Source: Lachnospiraceae bacterium UBA4364
GTDB lineage: Bacteria > Bacillota > Clostridia > Lachnospirales > Lachnospiraceae
Reading direction: 5' to 3'
NCBI GenBank assembly: GCA_002393955.1
Contig: DGSK01000063.1
Span: 1 to 26,614, forward strand
DNA length: 26,614 nucleotides
Below the pieces are notes generated by a model. That model was not told where the DNA came from and ran no database searches. It was given only the letters and a program-made list of their open reading frames with translations. The translations under genes were made by a program, and so were the position numbers. Below, in pieces: positions 8,393-17,877 of the stretch (the first letter of the stretch is position 1; each line of letters opens with the position of its first letter).

Positions 8393-8815
8393 ATGAGAAA
8401 AACAGATTATGTACATGGAAGTGCAGCAAGGGAGCTGGAAAGGGAAGTCCTGGAAAGAAGTGTATGGGAAGGCGGCGCTTCAGAGAAAAGGCCGGGATTT
8501 ACTGCGACAAATTGGATGCTTCTTGTCCTGATATTTGTTATACTGATATCCGGATTTGTATATTCCATACGTCTGATGTCAGAGATCGCTGTGGCCAGAA
8601 ATAAGTATATCCAGGAATATGCGGAATACGAGAAGCTCAAAGATGACAATGACAATGTGGAGGAAGCTATACAGAACGATATAAATATGGAGGAAGTTCG
8701 CAGAATAGCTACGGTTGAGCTTGGCATGAAGCTTCCGGGTGAAGGACAGACTGTTACATACTCATCAGATATCAATGATTATGTGGAACAGTATGCGGAT
8801 GTGACTCCGAGGTGA
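8393..8815 (+). CDS. ftsL: FtsL-like septum formation protein
   Basis: This 140-residue bitopic protein has a cytoplasmic N-terminus of 40 residues, one membrane helix (41-58) and an outer coiled-coil segment (about 60-100) ending in a conserved-type RRIATVELGMKLP. FtsL/DivIC proteins pair with DivIB and hold the septal synthase together. The ATG directly follows the rsmH stop (TAAATG), with AGAGGAAAG as site, so the two are translationally linked. Sequence in this family is weakly conserved; the call rests on topology, size and position between rsmH and the penicillin-binding protein gene. Confidence 0.85.
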   Translation: MRKTDYVHGSAARELEREVLERSVWEGGASEKRPGFTATNWMLLVLIFVILISGFVYSIRLMSEIAVARNKYIQEYAEYEKLKDDNDNVEEAIQNDINMEEVRRIATVELGMKLPGEGQTVTYSSDINDYVEQYADVTPR

Positions 8816-8869
8816 ACCGCTGTCTGAAGGGGAGCGTCAGTTTTATTGTCAGTATGGGCAAGAGTATAA

Positions 8870-11086
8870 ATGTCAGGATATTCAGGAAAAAGAAATAAAA
8901 ATATTAATAATAGAAATAATGCACCGGGGAGGGGCGGCGCGGACTTAAAGGCGCTGCTGGCATCCTCGAGGCTGCGCCGTGAAGAGGCGGCTGCCTATAA
9001 AAGGAAAACCGACAGGAAAATGATAGCATTAACAGCAGTCAGCATGCTGTTTTTTGTTGTTTTGGTCGTAAAAGTTGCTATGATAATGCAGGAGAAAGGT
9101 GATGAATACACCAGGCAGGTCTTATCACAGCAGCAGTATTCCTCGGTGGATATTCCTTTTAAGAGAGGTTCCATTAAGGACAGGAACGGCCTGATACTGG
9201 CCCAGTCCGAAAAGGTTTATAAAGTTATATTCAATGCAAAGCAGGCGCTTGAAGGCGAGAATAAAAAGAAAAATCTTGACACGACCCTGGATGCAATAAA
9301 TGACTGTTTTGGAATCTCGGAATCGGATCTTAAGAGCTTTATGGCAGACAATCCCACGGACCAGTACAAGGTGATCGTCCGTGAAGTATCATATACGGAG
9401 AAGACCAATTTCGAAGAATATGTAAGGAATGAAAACAGGAATGTCAGGTCATCGGCTTCCATGAACGGCGTAAAGGTCAATTCCGCGGATCTGATCAATG
9501 AGGCTGTCATCAGCTTTGAGCCTTATTATAAAAGGAATTATCCTAACGGAAGTCTGGCTTCGGATGTGCTGGGATATGTCAGCGACTCAGTGGGGCGTTA
9601 CGGCCTGGAGGGGTATTACGAGTCTACGCTTTGCGGAAATAATGGCAGGGAATACGGATATCTTACCGATGAAAATGCGCTTGAAAGGACTGTGATACCG
9701 GCAGAAAACGGTGCCACCCTTGTGACCACACTGGATGCATATGTCCAGCAGGTCTGTGAGAATGTCATAAGGGATTATAATGAAGAACACGCGAATGAGT
9801 TCCGTGAAAATGAAATGGGTTCCGAGAATACGGGCGTCATTATAATGGATGTCCATACCGGGGAAGTCCTTGCGATGGCAAGCTATCCTTATTACAACCC
9901 TAATGATCCCAAGGATCTCTCGATGTACTCCGAAGAAACCGTAAGCATGATGAAGGCTCATGCGGCAGAAAAATACTCGGTTTCCGAAGATGATGCCATA
10001 TCCGATGCTGTATCGGCAGAGCTCTGGAAGAATTTCTGCATACAGCAGTCTTACGAACCGGGCTCTGTGTGCAAGACATTCACAGTGGCTACAGGACTGG
10101 ATATCGGTGCCATACATGACGGGGATACCTACGATTGCGGAGGATATCTGAAATTCGGCGACGGACACAGTGCCGTCACCATAAGATGCCACAACAGGTA
10201 CGGCGATGGAACACTTACGGTAAAGCAGGCTCTTGAAAAATCCTGTAACGTGTCCCTTATGAAGATGGGGCAGCTTATCGGCAAGGAAAAATTCCTGGAG
10301 TATAACAGGAATTTCGGCTTCGGTCTCAAGACAAATATTGACCTTGAAGGAGAGATGGTCACCAGTTCCCTGGTTTTCAATGAAAGGACCATGGGAGTCA
10401 CAGAGTTGATGACATCAACCTTCGGACAGGGTTATAATGTTACAATGATAGAGACAGTGACTGCATTTTCAAGTCTGGTCAACGGAGGATATCTTTATCA
10501 GCCTCATATGGTAAAGAGCATACTTAATGATGACGGCAGTACGCTTAAGACCATTGAGCCTGTAGTGGTCCGTCAGGTAGTGTCAAAGGACGTGTCGGAC
10601 CTGATGATAGATTATTGTACCGGCGTTGTTGATGAAGGTACGGGTACTGCTGCGCAGCCTGCAGGCTACCGTATAGGCGGAAAGACCGGAACAGCGGAGC
10701 ATTCCGGTAAAGGAAAGGTTGACTATACGGTTTCATTCATGGGATTTGCACCGGCAGCGGATCCCCAGATAGCAATATATGTTGTTATCGACAGGCCGAA
10801 TACCCCGTCTCAGGAGCATGGTACCCACTATGCCTGCCTTATCTGCAGGGATATACTTAACCAGGTGCTGCCATACTTAAATATTCCGAGGACAGAGCTT
10901 GTGACCCAGGAAATGATAGAAGAGCAGAATCTTCCTGATACGGCGACACTTTACCATACCATATCGGATAATGAGGCAGAAGAAGACAGCGCTTCTGAAA
11001 ATGAAGCAGAAGAAGAGTATTATGACGAAGATTCATATATCGAGATAGAACCACTTGATGAGGATGTTTCGCTGGAAGGTGAGTGA
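8870..11086 (+). CDS. ftsI: Class B penicillin-binding protein (FtsI/PBP2B type, septal transpeptidase)
   Basis: This 738-residue protein has a basic N-terminus, one membrane helix (51-73), a pedestal domain opening with RGSIKDRNGLILA and a C-terminal transpeptidase domain. The active-site motifs are intact: SVCK with Ser399, SCN (Ser458-Asn460) and KTG (605-607). It crosslinks peptidoglycan at the septum with FtsW, encoded downstream. No PASTA domains follow the KTG domain, which argues for a vegetative FtsI rather than a SpoVD/PBP2x form. Instead the last 40 or so residues are very acidic, with two copies of NEAEE and many Asp/Glu/Tyr. The start has only a weak site (GGCAAGAG). Confidence 0.92.
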   Translation: MSGYSGKRNKNINNRNNAPGRGGADLKALLASSRLRREEAAAYKRKTDRKMIALTAVSMLFFVVLVVKVAMIMQEKGDEYTRQVLSQQQYSSVDIPFKRGSIKDRNGLILAQSEKVYKVIFNAKQALEGENKKKNLDTTLDAINDCFGISESDLKSFMADNPTDQYKVIVREVSYTEKTNFEEYVRNENRNVRSSASMNGVKVNSADLINEAVISFEPYYKRNYPNGSLASDVLGYVSDSVGRYGLEGYYESTLCGNNGREYGYLTDENALERTVIPAENGATLVTTLDAYVQQVCENVIRDYNEEHANEFRENEMGSENTGVIIMDVHTGEVLAMASYPYYNPNDPKDLSMYSEETVSMMKAHAAEKYSVSEDDAISDAVSAELWKNFCIQQSYEPGSVCKTFTVATGLDIGAIHDGDTYDCGGYLKFGDGHSAVTIRCHNRYGDGTLTVKQALEKSCNVSLMKMGQLIGKEKFLEYNRNFGFGLKTNIDLEGEMVTSSLVFNERTMGVTELMTSTFGQGYNVTMIETVTAFSSLVNGGYLYQPHMVKSILNDDGSTLKTIEPVVVRQVVSKDVSDLMIDYCTGVVDEGTGTAAQPAGYRIGGKTGTAEHSGKGKVDYTVSFMGFAPAADPQIAIYVVIDRPNTPSQEHGTHYACLICRDILNQVLPYLNIPRTELVTQEMIEEQNLPDTATLYHTISDNEAEEDSASENEAEEEYYDEDSYIEIEPLDEDVSLEGE

Positions 11087-11155
11087 CGGGGTTTTAATTG
11101 TGAGGCGGCATAACTGAATCTGCAGAGGGAAAGTCAGGCTAAACGGAGGATTATC

Positions 11156-12619
11156 ATGGATTTAAAAGGAAAAAAGGTTATCGTAGTCGGAGCAGGCAAG
11201 AGCGGTATTGCAGCAGCGGCAATGCTTAAGGCTAACGGTGCAGAACCGGTGATATTTGATGAAAACAGTTCCCTTGACGAGGAAAAGGTTCATGGAAAGC
11301 TTATATCTGCCATGACAAGGTATGCACTTCTCAATATCAAGCCGGGACCTGATGCAAAATACGCAACAAGCCGTGACATAGCAAAGAAAAGCACTGCCTA
11401 TGCCATGAAGGCGGCGGGAGAGATCACGATAAAAAAAGACAATTTGACAGATATGGACTTAGAGGGGGTTGAAATGGTTGTGATGAGCCCCGGAGTGCCT
11501 CTGGATACGCCTTTAGTCGACCGTTTCAGGAACAGGGGAATGTATATTTCCGGAGAGATAGAACTGGCATATTCCTGCTCAAAGGGCAGGCTTATAGCAA
11601 TAACCGGTACTAACGGAAAGACTACAACAACTGCCCTTACAGGACAGATAGTGAAGGATTATTATGGTGGAGCAAAGATCGTGGGAAATATCGGAAATCC
11701 TTATACCGATGCGGCTGTTTTCACCAGGGATAATGACGTGACCGTGGCTGAGATTTCAAGCTTCCAGCTGGAGACTATCCATGAGTTTCATCCACAGGTT
11801 TCCGCAATCCTTAATATCACTCCGGACCATCTGAACAGGCATCATACCATGGAAAACTATGTGGCATGCAAGGAGCTTATAGCAAAGAACCAGACAGGTG
11901 AGGATTTCTGCGTACTGAATTACAGCGATCCTTATACCAGGGATTTCGGGAGCAGATGTCCCGCTAAGGTCCTCTGGTTTTCATCTGAGTGCGAAGTAGA
12001 GGAGGGGTGCTTTCTGCAGGATGGCGACATAATAAGGGTGAGCGGTGGTCAGAAGAGCAGGCTTATGAATGTAAGCGAAATGAAGCTGTTAGGCAGGCAT
12101 AATGCGGAAAATGTAATGGCTGCGATACTCATGGCAGAGGCGGCGGGAATCCCGATGGACAGCATCATAGAGACTATCAAAAACTTTAAGGCTGTGGAGC
12201 ACCGTATAGAATATGTGCGCAGTTTCAAGGATGTCGTATATTACAATGATTCAAAGGGAACAAATCCGGATGCTGCCATTAAAGCGATACAGGCTATGAA
12301 CAGACGCACCGTTCTTATAGGCGGTGGCTACGACAAGCAGAATACCTATGATGAATGGATAGAGGCTTTTGACGGCAAGGTGTCAAAGCTCATACTTTTG
12401 GGACAGACAAAGACTAAGATCGCCGAATGTGCGGCAAAGCACGGCTTTAATGATTACATTATTGTTAATTCTCTGGAAGAAGCTGTAAAGAAAGCTGCCG
12501 AGGTGGCAAAGCCCGGTGAGGCTGTCCTTTTATCGCCTGCCTGCGCAAGCTGGGGGATGTTTAAGGACTACGAGGAACGGGGACGTATCTTTAAGTCATT
12601 AGTGAATGAGCTTAGGTAA
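11156..12619 (+). CDS. murD: UDP-N-acetylmuramoylalanine--D-glutamate ligase
   Basis: MurD adds D-glutamate to UDP-MurNAc-L-Ala in the cytoplasm using ATP. The N-terminal Rossmann-like domain has VVGAGKSGIAAA (10-21), followed by MSPGVPLDTP; the ATP loop is GTNGKTTT (Gly151-Lys155). EISSFQLE, NITPDHLNRH and NDSKGTNPDA are the other family motifs. The C-terminal domain ends with LLSPACASWGMFKDYEERG. The start has a clear GGAGGA site. At 487 residues it is about 30 longer than most MurD; the extra length sits in domain 1, near residues 45-95, before the conserved SPGVP. mraY, which usually precedes murD, is absent here. Confidence 0.95.
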   Translation: MDLKGKKVIVVGAGKSGIAAAAMLKANGAEPVIFDENSSLDEEKVHGKLISAMTRYALLNIKPGPDAKYATSRDIAKKSTAYAMKAAGEITIKKDNLTDMDLEGVEMVVMSPGVPLDTPLVDRFRNRGMYISGEIELAYSCSKGRLIAITGTNGKTTTTALTGQIVKDYYGGAKIVGNIGNPYTDAAVFTRDNDVTVAEISSFQLETIHEFHPQVSAILNITPDHLNRHHTMENYVACKELIAKNQTGEDFCVLNYSDPYTRDFGSRCPAKVLWFSSECEVEEGCFLQDGDIIRVSGGQKSRLMNVSEMKLLGRHNAENVMAAILMAEAAGIPMDSIIETIKNFKAVEHRIEYVRSFKDVVYYNDSKGTNPDAAIKAIQAMNRRTVLIGGGYDKQNTYDEWIEAFDGKVSKLILLGQTKTKIAECAAKHGFNDYIIVNSLEEAVKKAAEVAKPGEAVLLSPACASWGMFKDYEERGRIFKSLVNELR

Positions 12620-12636
12620 AATACTGAAAGAAACGA

Positions 12637-13854
12637 ATGGGAAAAAAAGAAACAGCATCGAAAAACAAAATAAAAAGGATGCCGGTTAAAACAGCTGCTG
12701 AAAGCAGGGGAGGAAAACATGGGAGATATTCGTTAGTGCTCCCTCTTGCGCTGGTCATGGCGGGACTTCTCATATGGGGGCTCTTTATGATCTTCTCATC
12801 CAGTGCCTATAGCGGCGGTGTGGGAGAGAGTGAGGATATCTATGAATTCCTGAAAAGGCAGATGCTGGCCGAAGCAGTTGGGATAGGTGTCATACTGGTG
12901 ATCTGCAGCAGGCTGGGAGGATTTGCCATAGCTGTGGCCAGAAAAAAAGTACCGCGCTTCATTATCGTTGCGGCAGCCGCAAGCTCGGTAATAATGCTGC
13001 TGTTTTTCGGAATTACCAGAAACGGTGCCACCAGGTGGTTTCAGATAGCGGGACTGTCCATTCAGCCTGCGGAGATCGTAAAGATTGCAGTTATTATTTT
13101 TCTTGCGGCTTTGGTAGCGGACTATCCGAAAATATGCGACAGCATCCCCGGCTATGTGTTATTTATGATAGTTCCGGGGATACTTGCGGGACTGGTTTAT
13201 GTGATAACCGATAATCTTTCAAGTGCTATCATAATATTTGGAATAGCTGCCGCATTGGGATTTGTGGCATCTAATGATGTTAAGATCCATCTGTGCTTAG
13301 CAGCTCTCGGAGGCGTCGGGGTATGGGGCGTGATAAAGCACGCGGAGAATATGACATACACGGAGGATATGAGTTACCGATGGAAGAGAGTTCTTGTGTG
13401 GCTCCACCCGGAAGATCATCTAAGGGAAGGCGGTTATCAGCCACTGCAGGCGTTGTACGCCATAGGCTCCGGGGGACTTACGGGGAAGGGAATAGGACGC
13501 AGCATACAGAAGTTAGGTACTATTCCGGAGGTGCATAATGATATGATATTCTCCGTAATTTGCGAGGAGACGGGGTTAGTAGGTGCGGCCCTTCTGCTTA
13601 CAGCATTTGCCGCACTTATTGTGATCATGGGGGCGATTGCCTGGAGGATAGACAATATATACGGGAAAATGCTTGTGATCGGTGTTATGGCCCACATAGC
13701 CATACAGGTTATTCTTAACGTAATGGTTGTTACTGCGATAATGCCTAATACCGGGGTGAGCCTGCCTTTCATCAGCTATGGCGGATCTTCGGTACTGTTT
13801 CTTATGACGGAGATGGGGATGGTATTCAGAGTGGCAAGGGACAATAATGCATAG
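12637..13854 (+). CDS. ftsW: FtsW, SEDS-family septal peptidoglycan polymerase
   Basis: This 405-residue polytopic protein has about ten membrane helices after a basic 30-residue N-terminus. SEDS hallmarks are present: RWFQIAGLSIQPAEIVK (about 129-145), the TDNLSSAII segment, the outer loop GYQPLQALYAIGSGGLTGKG, then EVHNDMIFSVICEETG, and PNTGVSLPFISYGGSS near the end. FtsW polymerises glycan strands from lipid II in complex with FtsI. It starts 17 bases after the murD stop with only a weak purine-rich site. murG, commonly next in this cluster, is not there; divIB follows. Confidence 0.93.
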   Translation: MGKKETASKNKIKRMPVKTAAESRGGKHGRYSLVLPLALVMAGLLIWGLFMIFSSSAYSGGVGESEDIYEFLKRQMLAEAVGIGVILVICSRLGGFAIAVARKKVPRFIIVAAAASSVIMLLFFGITRNGATRWFQIAGLSIQPAEIVKIAVIIFLAALVADYPKICDSIPGYVLFMIVPGILAGLVYVITDNLSSAIIIFGIAAALGFVASNDVKIHLCLAALGGVGVWGVIKHAENMTYTEDMSYRWKRVLVWLHPEDHLREGGYQPLQALYAIGSGGLTGKGIGRSIQKLGTIPEVHNDMIFSVICEETGLVGAALLLTAFAALIVIMGAIAWRIDNIYGKMLVIGVMAHIAIQVILNVMVVTAIMPNTGVSLPFISYGGSSVLFLMTEMGMVFRVARDNNA

Positions 13855-13878
13855 CCGGTGATGCCGGAGTTTCTGTAA

Positions 13879-14628
13879 GTGATGGATCTAGAGGAAAAGA
13901 TAGCTGTAAAAAAACGCATAGTGTTTGTATTGCTGATACTTTTTTTCATGCTGTCAGCCGCTTTGTATGCTGTAAACAGGTACAAAGTCAGTGATGTTAC
14001 AGTAGAGGGAAATGTGCATTATACCGCTGCCGATATCCGCAATATGGTGGAACGCGGGTGGTTTGGCGACAATACCCTGATGCTGTCATTAAAGTACCGT
14101 GACAAGAGCCTTACGGATGTGCCTTTTATTGAAACTATCGATGTGAATGTGGTAAGCGTCAATGCAATCAAGATCACTGTACATGAAAAGCAGATCGCAG
14201 GGTATGTGAATCACATGGACAGCTATATGTATTTTGATAAGGACGGGATAGTGGTGGAGTCTTCCGATATACCCACGGATGGTCTGCCGCTGGTGACAGG
14301 GCTTGAGTTTGACAGCTTCAATATGTATGCGCCGCTTCCGGTATCGAATGAGAGTATCTTTCAGACGATACTCGACCTCACTCATGCACTTGAGGTAAAC
14401 GGCCTGAGTACGGATGAGATCAATTTTGATTCCTCATACCGTATAACCGTTTCCGTAGGCAGGATAAAGCTGAGCCTTGGGTCGGGGGACAAACTGGCAG
14501 AGAAGATACAGATGGCATCAAAACTGCTGAAAAAGAAGGAATTGGCGGGGAAAACCGGTGTGCTTCATCTTGAAAACTACAGGAATGGCAATGAAAAGTA
14601 TTATTTCAAGGTTACGGAAACAAATTGA
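13879..14628 (+). CDS. divIB: DivIB/FtsQ division protein with POTRA domain
   Basis: This 249-residue bitopic protein has one membrane helix (about 13-32), then a POTRA domain (about 36-105: YKVSDVTVEGNVHYTAADI) and a beta domain. DivIB/FtsQ bridges FtsL/DivIC and the septal synthase. The start is GTG at 13879 or the adjacent ATG at 13882; GGAG at 13866 is 10-13 bases upstream, so the choice is open. It ends 135 bases before ftsZ and that gap carries a promoter but no clear terminator. Confidence 0.9.
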   Translation: MMDLEEKIAVKKRIVFVLLILFFMLSAALYAVNRYKVSDVTVEGNVHYTAADIRNMVERGWFGDNTLMLSLKYRDKSLTDVPFIETIDVNVVSVNAIKITVHEKQIAGYVNHMDSYMYFDKDGIVVESSDIPTDGLPLVTGLEFDSFNMYAPLPVSNESIFQTILDLTHALEVNGLSTDEINFDSSYRITVSVGRIKLSLGSGDKLAEKIQMASKLLKKKELAGKTGVLHLENYRNGNEKYYFKVTETN

Positions 14629-14679
14629 CTGATTTAGTCAAAGTATTTTCAAAAAGCGTGATTTTATGCCTTATATCGG

Positions 14680-14708
14680 TTGCGTAAAGTGCTAAAAAAA
14701 GTTAATAT
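14680..14708 (+). promoter_or_regulatory. Promoter for ftsZ
   Basis: TTGCGT (14680-14685), a 17-base spacer and TAATAT (14703-14708) form a plausible vegetative promoter 55 bases before the ftsZ start. It would let ftsZ be transcribed apart from the mraZ-led operon, as is common for this gene. Confidence 0.55.
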
Positions 14709-14763
14709 TTAACGTGTTCGGGTGTTCGGACTAAAGAATTCACTTAAAGCGGAGGGAAATATA

Positions 14764-16131
14764 GTGGGAAACATTATCGAAATTTCTGATCCTGATACAG
14801 ACAGGCTTGCAAAAATAATAGTTGTCGGTGTCGGCGGTGCAGGTAATAATGCGGTTAACCGCATGATCGAAGACGGAGTCCGCGATGTGGATTTCATAGG
14901 TGCCAATACAGATAAGCAGGCACTTGTACTCTGCAAGGCTGACAAGCATATACAGCTCGGCGAGAAAGAGACCAGAGGCCTTGGGGCAGGAGCTAAACCT
15001 GAAGTTGGTGAAGCTGCCGCAGAAGAGAGTGCGGAAGAGATAGAAGAAGCACTGAAGGGTGCTGATATGGTATTCGTTACCGCCGGTATGGGCGGCGGAA
15101 CCGGAAGCGGTGCTGCTCCGGTTGTTGCACGGATCGCCAAGCAGAATATCGGTGCGCTTACAGTTGCTGTTGTTACGAAGCCTTTTCTTTTTGAGCAGAA
15201 GAAGCGTATGCAGAACGCTTTGGCCGGAATAGACAAGCTACGTGAGAACGTAGATACAATGATCGTGATCCCTAATGAAAAGCTTCTGCAGATAGTTGCT
15301 GCAGATACCAGCATAAGGGATGCTTTCCATAAGGCTGACGAAGTCCTGACTCAGTCAGTAAGAAGTATCACCGATCTTATCAATAAGGTTTCACTGGTAA
15401 ATCTTGATTTTGCGGATGTTACCACAGTTATGAAAGATAAGGGTGTGGCACACATCGGTATCGGTGCGGGAAGCGGTGAGGACGGCATGATCAAGGCTGT
15501 TAAGGCTGCGGTTGAAAGTCCTCTGCTTGAGACCAGCTTAGAGCATGCAACAGACATCATTCTCTGCATGTTCGGTAATGTGTCACTGCTCAATGCCCGC
15601 GATGCATCAGAATATATAGAGAGCATTACCGGAAATGACTGCAATTTCATCTGGGGTGTTAACGATGAGGATGCGGATCTTGAAACCGGAAACTGTTTTG
15701 CAATCCTTATAGCTACAGGTATAGATGAGCCCAGTGATACTCACAGCACAGTGCTCAGGAGTTCGGATGCTTACCGTTCCAACAGAGGTGCGTTCCGAAG
15801 CAACGGAATAAGGCCTGCTGCGGCGCCTGTCGGTCAGGACAGTCCTGCTTTACAGAGACCTCCTGTACAGTCACAGGTTCGCCCGGTACAGCCCTCGGCA
15901 CCTGCTGATGCTGCTCCGGCCCCTGCATATAACAGGGATGCCGTAAGAGGTGCTTTTGCATCTCAGGATAATGCTCCTGTCAATGATGTAGCGGCTGACC
16001 GCCAGAATATTGGTACCACAAACATACCCCGCGTGACTAATTCCGTGAGGCCTAAGCGCAGGTCTGAGCAGCCTGTGATACCTGATTTCTTAAAGAGCGG
16101 TGGCAGAAGAAGAGGAAATGACGAGGACTGA
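14764..16131 (+). CDS. ftsZ: Cell division GTPase FtsZ
   Basis: FtsZ polymerises with GTP to form the division ring. The protein has 455 residues from the GTG at 14764, which has a strong GCGGAGGG site; a frame extension to 14722 lacks one. The N-terminal nucleotide loop VGVGGAGNNAVNRM is followed by the tubulin signature GGGTGSG at 110-116, then NKVSLVNLDFADV of the T7-like region. A Pro/Ala/Gln-rich flexible linker covers about 325-430. The C-terminal peptide VIPDFLK (about 438-444), which binds partner proteins, is followed by a basic-acidic tail. No ftsA is nearby, so a SepF-type anchor encoded elsewhere is the likely membrane tether (inference). Confidence 0.97.
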   Translation: MGNIIEISDPDTDRLAKIIVVGVGGAGNNAVNRMIEDGVRDVDFIGANTDKQALVLCKADKHIQLGEKETRGLGAGAKPEVGEAAAEESAEEIEEALKGADMVFVTAGMGGGTGSGAAPVVARIAKQNIGALTVAVVTKPFLFEQKKRMQNALAGIDKLRENVDTMIVIPNEKLLQIVAADTSIRDAFHKADEVLTQSVRSITDLINKVSLVNLDFADVTTVMKDKGVAHIGIGAGSGEDGMIKAVKAAVESPLLETSLEHATDIILCMFGNVSLLNARDASEYIESITGNDCNFIWGVNDEDADLETGNCFAILIATGIDEPSDTHSTVLRSSDAYRSNRGAFRSNGIRPAAAPVGQDSPALQRPPVQSQVRPVQPSAPADAAPAPAYNRDAVRGAFASQDNAPVNDVAADRQNIGTTNIPRVTNSVRPKRRSEQPVIPDFLKSGGRRRGNDED

Positions 16132-16176
16132 TGCTTTGACAGAGTGTCGGGACAGATACTATTAAAGGGAAAAACT

Positions 16177-16206
16177 AAAGGGGGTTCCTGAGCGGGTGCC
16201 CCCTTT
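16177..16206 (+). terminator. Possible terminator between ftsZ and prfC
   Basis: An 8-bp perfect stem AAAGGGGG (16177-16184) with CCCCCTTT (16199-16206) encloses a 14-base loop. It lies between ftsZ and prfC. The T-run is only TTTATAT, so termination may be partial, or it may be an RNA-stabilising hairpin. Confidence 0.5.
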
Positions 16207-16257
16207 ATATGTGCGATTAAGCCGGCAGGCGGTGTGTAAAGATCAAGAAGGAGTAAC

Positions 16258-17859
16258 ATGGCAACATTAAAGGATGAAATAAACAGAAGGCGGACATTTG
16301 CGATAATATCGCATCCTGATGCAGGTAAGACAACTCTTACTGAAAAGCTGCTTTTATACGGAGGTGCCATAAATCTTGCGGGTTCCGTAAAGGGGAAAGC
16401 AACGGCAAGGCATGCGGTATCAGACTGGATGGAGATAGAGAAAGAAAGAGGTATTTCCGTTACCAGTTCCGTGCTGCAGTTCGAATATGACGGTTACTGC
16501 ATAAACATACTTGATACGCCGGGGCACCAGGATTTCTCCGAGGATACTTACAGAACTCTTATGGCGGCTGATTCGGCAGTCATGGTAATTGATGCTTCAA
16601 AGGGTGTTGAGCCTCAGACAAGGAAGCTTTTTAAGGTCTGCGGAATGAGGGGGATCCCTATCTTTACATTTATCAATAAGCTGGACCGGGATGCCAGGGA
16701 GACTCTGGATCTTCTGGATGAGATTGAAAAGGAACTGGGAATAGAGACCGTTCCCATGAACTGGCCTATAGGATCCGGTAAGAATTTTAAGGGCATATAT
16801 GAGCGTGAGGAACGTGATATCGTAACCTATTCCGATACCCAGAAGGGGACTAAGGAAGGCGAGGAGAGACATATACCCTGGGATGGAAATGACACCGGAG
16901 TAATAGCCGAGATAGGCGAGGCAGCTTATGAAAAGCTTAATGAGGACATAGAGCTGATCGATATGGCGGGAGCAGCCTTTGAACTGGAAAAAGTCAGGGA
17001 GGGAAAGCTTACCCCTGTATTCTTCGGATCGGCACTTACGAATTTCGGCGTGGAGATTTTCTTAAAGCATTTCCTTAAGATGACGACTACGCCGCTGCCC
17101 AGAAAGAGCGATGGGGAGCTTATCGATCCGGTTGAAAATGATTTCTCTGCTTTTGTATTCAAGATACAGGCGAATATGAACAAGGCCCACCGGGACCGTA
17201 TCGCTTTTATGCGTATATGCTCCGGAAAATTCGAGGCGGACAGGGAAGTAAAGCATGTACAGGGAGGGCGGACCATGCGTCTTCTTCAGCCTCAGCAGTT
17301 GATGGCGGATGAGAGAAAGATACTTGATGAGGCCTATGGCGGAGACATAATCGGCGTATTCGATCCGGGAATCTTTTCAATAGGTGATACGGTATGCGCT
17401 CCGGGTATGGAAGTAAAATACGAGGGTATTCCTACCTTTGCTCCGGAACATTTTGCAAGGGTGAGACAGGTAGATACCATGAAGAGAAAACAGTTCGTAA
17501 AAGGTATCACCCAGATTGCCCAGGAAGGTGCCATACAGATATTCCAGGAGCTCCAGAGCGGTATGGAAGAGATCATTGTTGGTGTGGTAGGTGTGCTGCA
17601 GTTTGAGGTACTGAAATACAGGCTTGAGAATGAATACAATGTGGAGATCCGCATGGACCAGCTTCCATACGAGTATATCAGATGGATCGAGAATAAGGAT
17701 GAGGTGGATGTTGCAAAGCTTACCGGTACATCCGACATGAAAAAGATCCAGGATCTTAAGGGAAATCCGCTGCTTATTTTTATTAATGAATGGAGCATAG
17801 GCATGACTCTTGACAGGAACGAAGGACTTAAGCTTACGGAATTCGGAAAATACTGGTGA
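16258..17859 (+). CDS. prfC: Peptide chain release factor 3
   Basis: RF3 is the GTPase that removes RF1/RF2 from the ribosome after termination. This 533-residue protein is close to the E. coli length of 529. It opens with RRRTFAIISHPDAGKTTLTE (about 11-30, the G1 loop), then SDWMEIEKERGISVTSS (G2), DTPGHQDFSEDTYR (G3) and NKLDRDARE (G4). The middle domain contains NMNKAHRDRIAFMRICSG, distinctive for RF3 against EF-G. The C-terminal domain has LPYEYIRWIE. The start has a strong AAGGAG site. It stands after the ftsZ hairpin, so it is probably not part of the division operon, though no clear promoter was found. Confidence 0.96.
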   Translation: MATLKDEINRRRTFAIISHPDAGKTTLTEKLLLYGGAINLAGSVKGKATARHAVSDWMEIEKERGISVTSSVLQFEYDGYCINILDTPGHQDFSEDTYRTLMAADSAVMVIDASKGVEPQTRKLFKVCGMRGIPIFTFINKLDRDARETLDLLDEIEKELGIETVPMNWPIGSGKNFKGIYEREERDIVTYSDTQKGTKEGEERHIPWDGNDTGVIAEIGEAAYEKLNEDIELIDMAGAAFELEKVREGKLTPVFFGSALTNFGVEIFLKHFLKMTTTPLPRKSDGELIDPVENDFSAFVFKIQANMNKAHRDRIAFMRICSGKFEADREVKHVQGGRTMRLLQPQQLMADERKILDEAYGGDIIGVFDPGIFSIGDTVCAPGMEVKYEGIPTFAPEHFARVRQVDTMKRKQFVKGITQIAQEGAIQIFQELQSGMEEIIVGVVGVLQFEVLKYRLENEYNVEIRMDQLPYEYIRWIENKDEVDVAKLTGTSDMKKIQDLKGNPLLIFINEWSIGMTLDRNEGLKLTEFGKYW

Positions 17860-17877
17860 TAAAAAGCCTTTGCCGGC

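Noticed and set aside
9587..10192. A 201-codon minus-strand open frame inside the penicillin-binding protein gene
   Set aside because: No domain or ribosome site; the plus strand has intact transpeptidase motifs.
14709..15314. A 201-codon open frame on the minus strand inside ftsZ
   Set aside because: It is Ser/Ala/Pro-rich, runs opposite a well-supported ftsZ and has no recognisable domain; it is a shadow of ftsZ codon bias.
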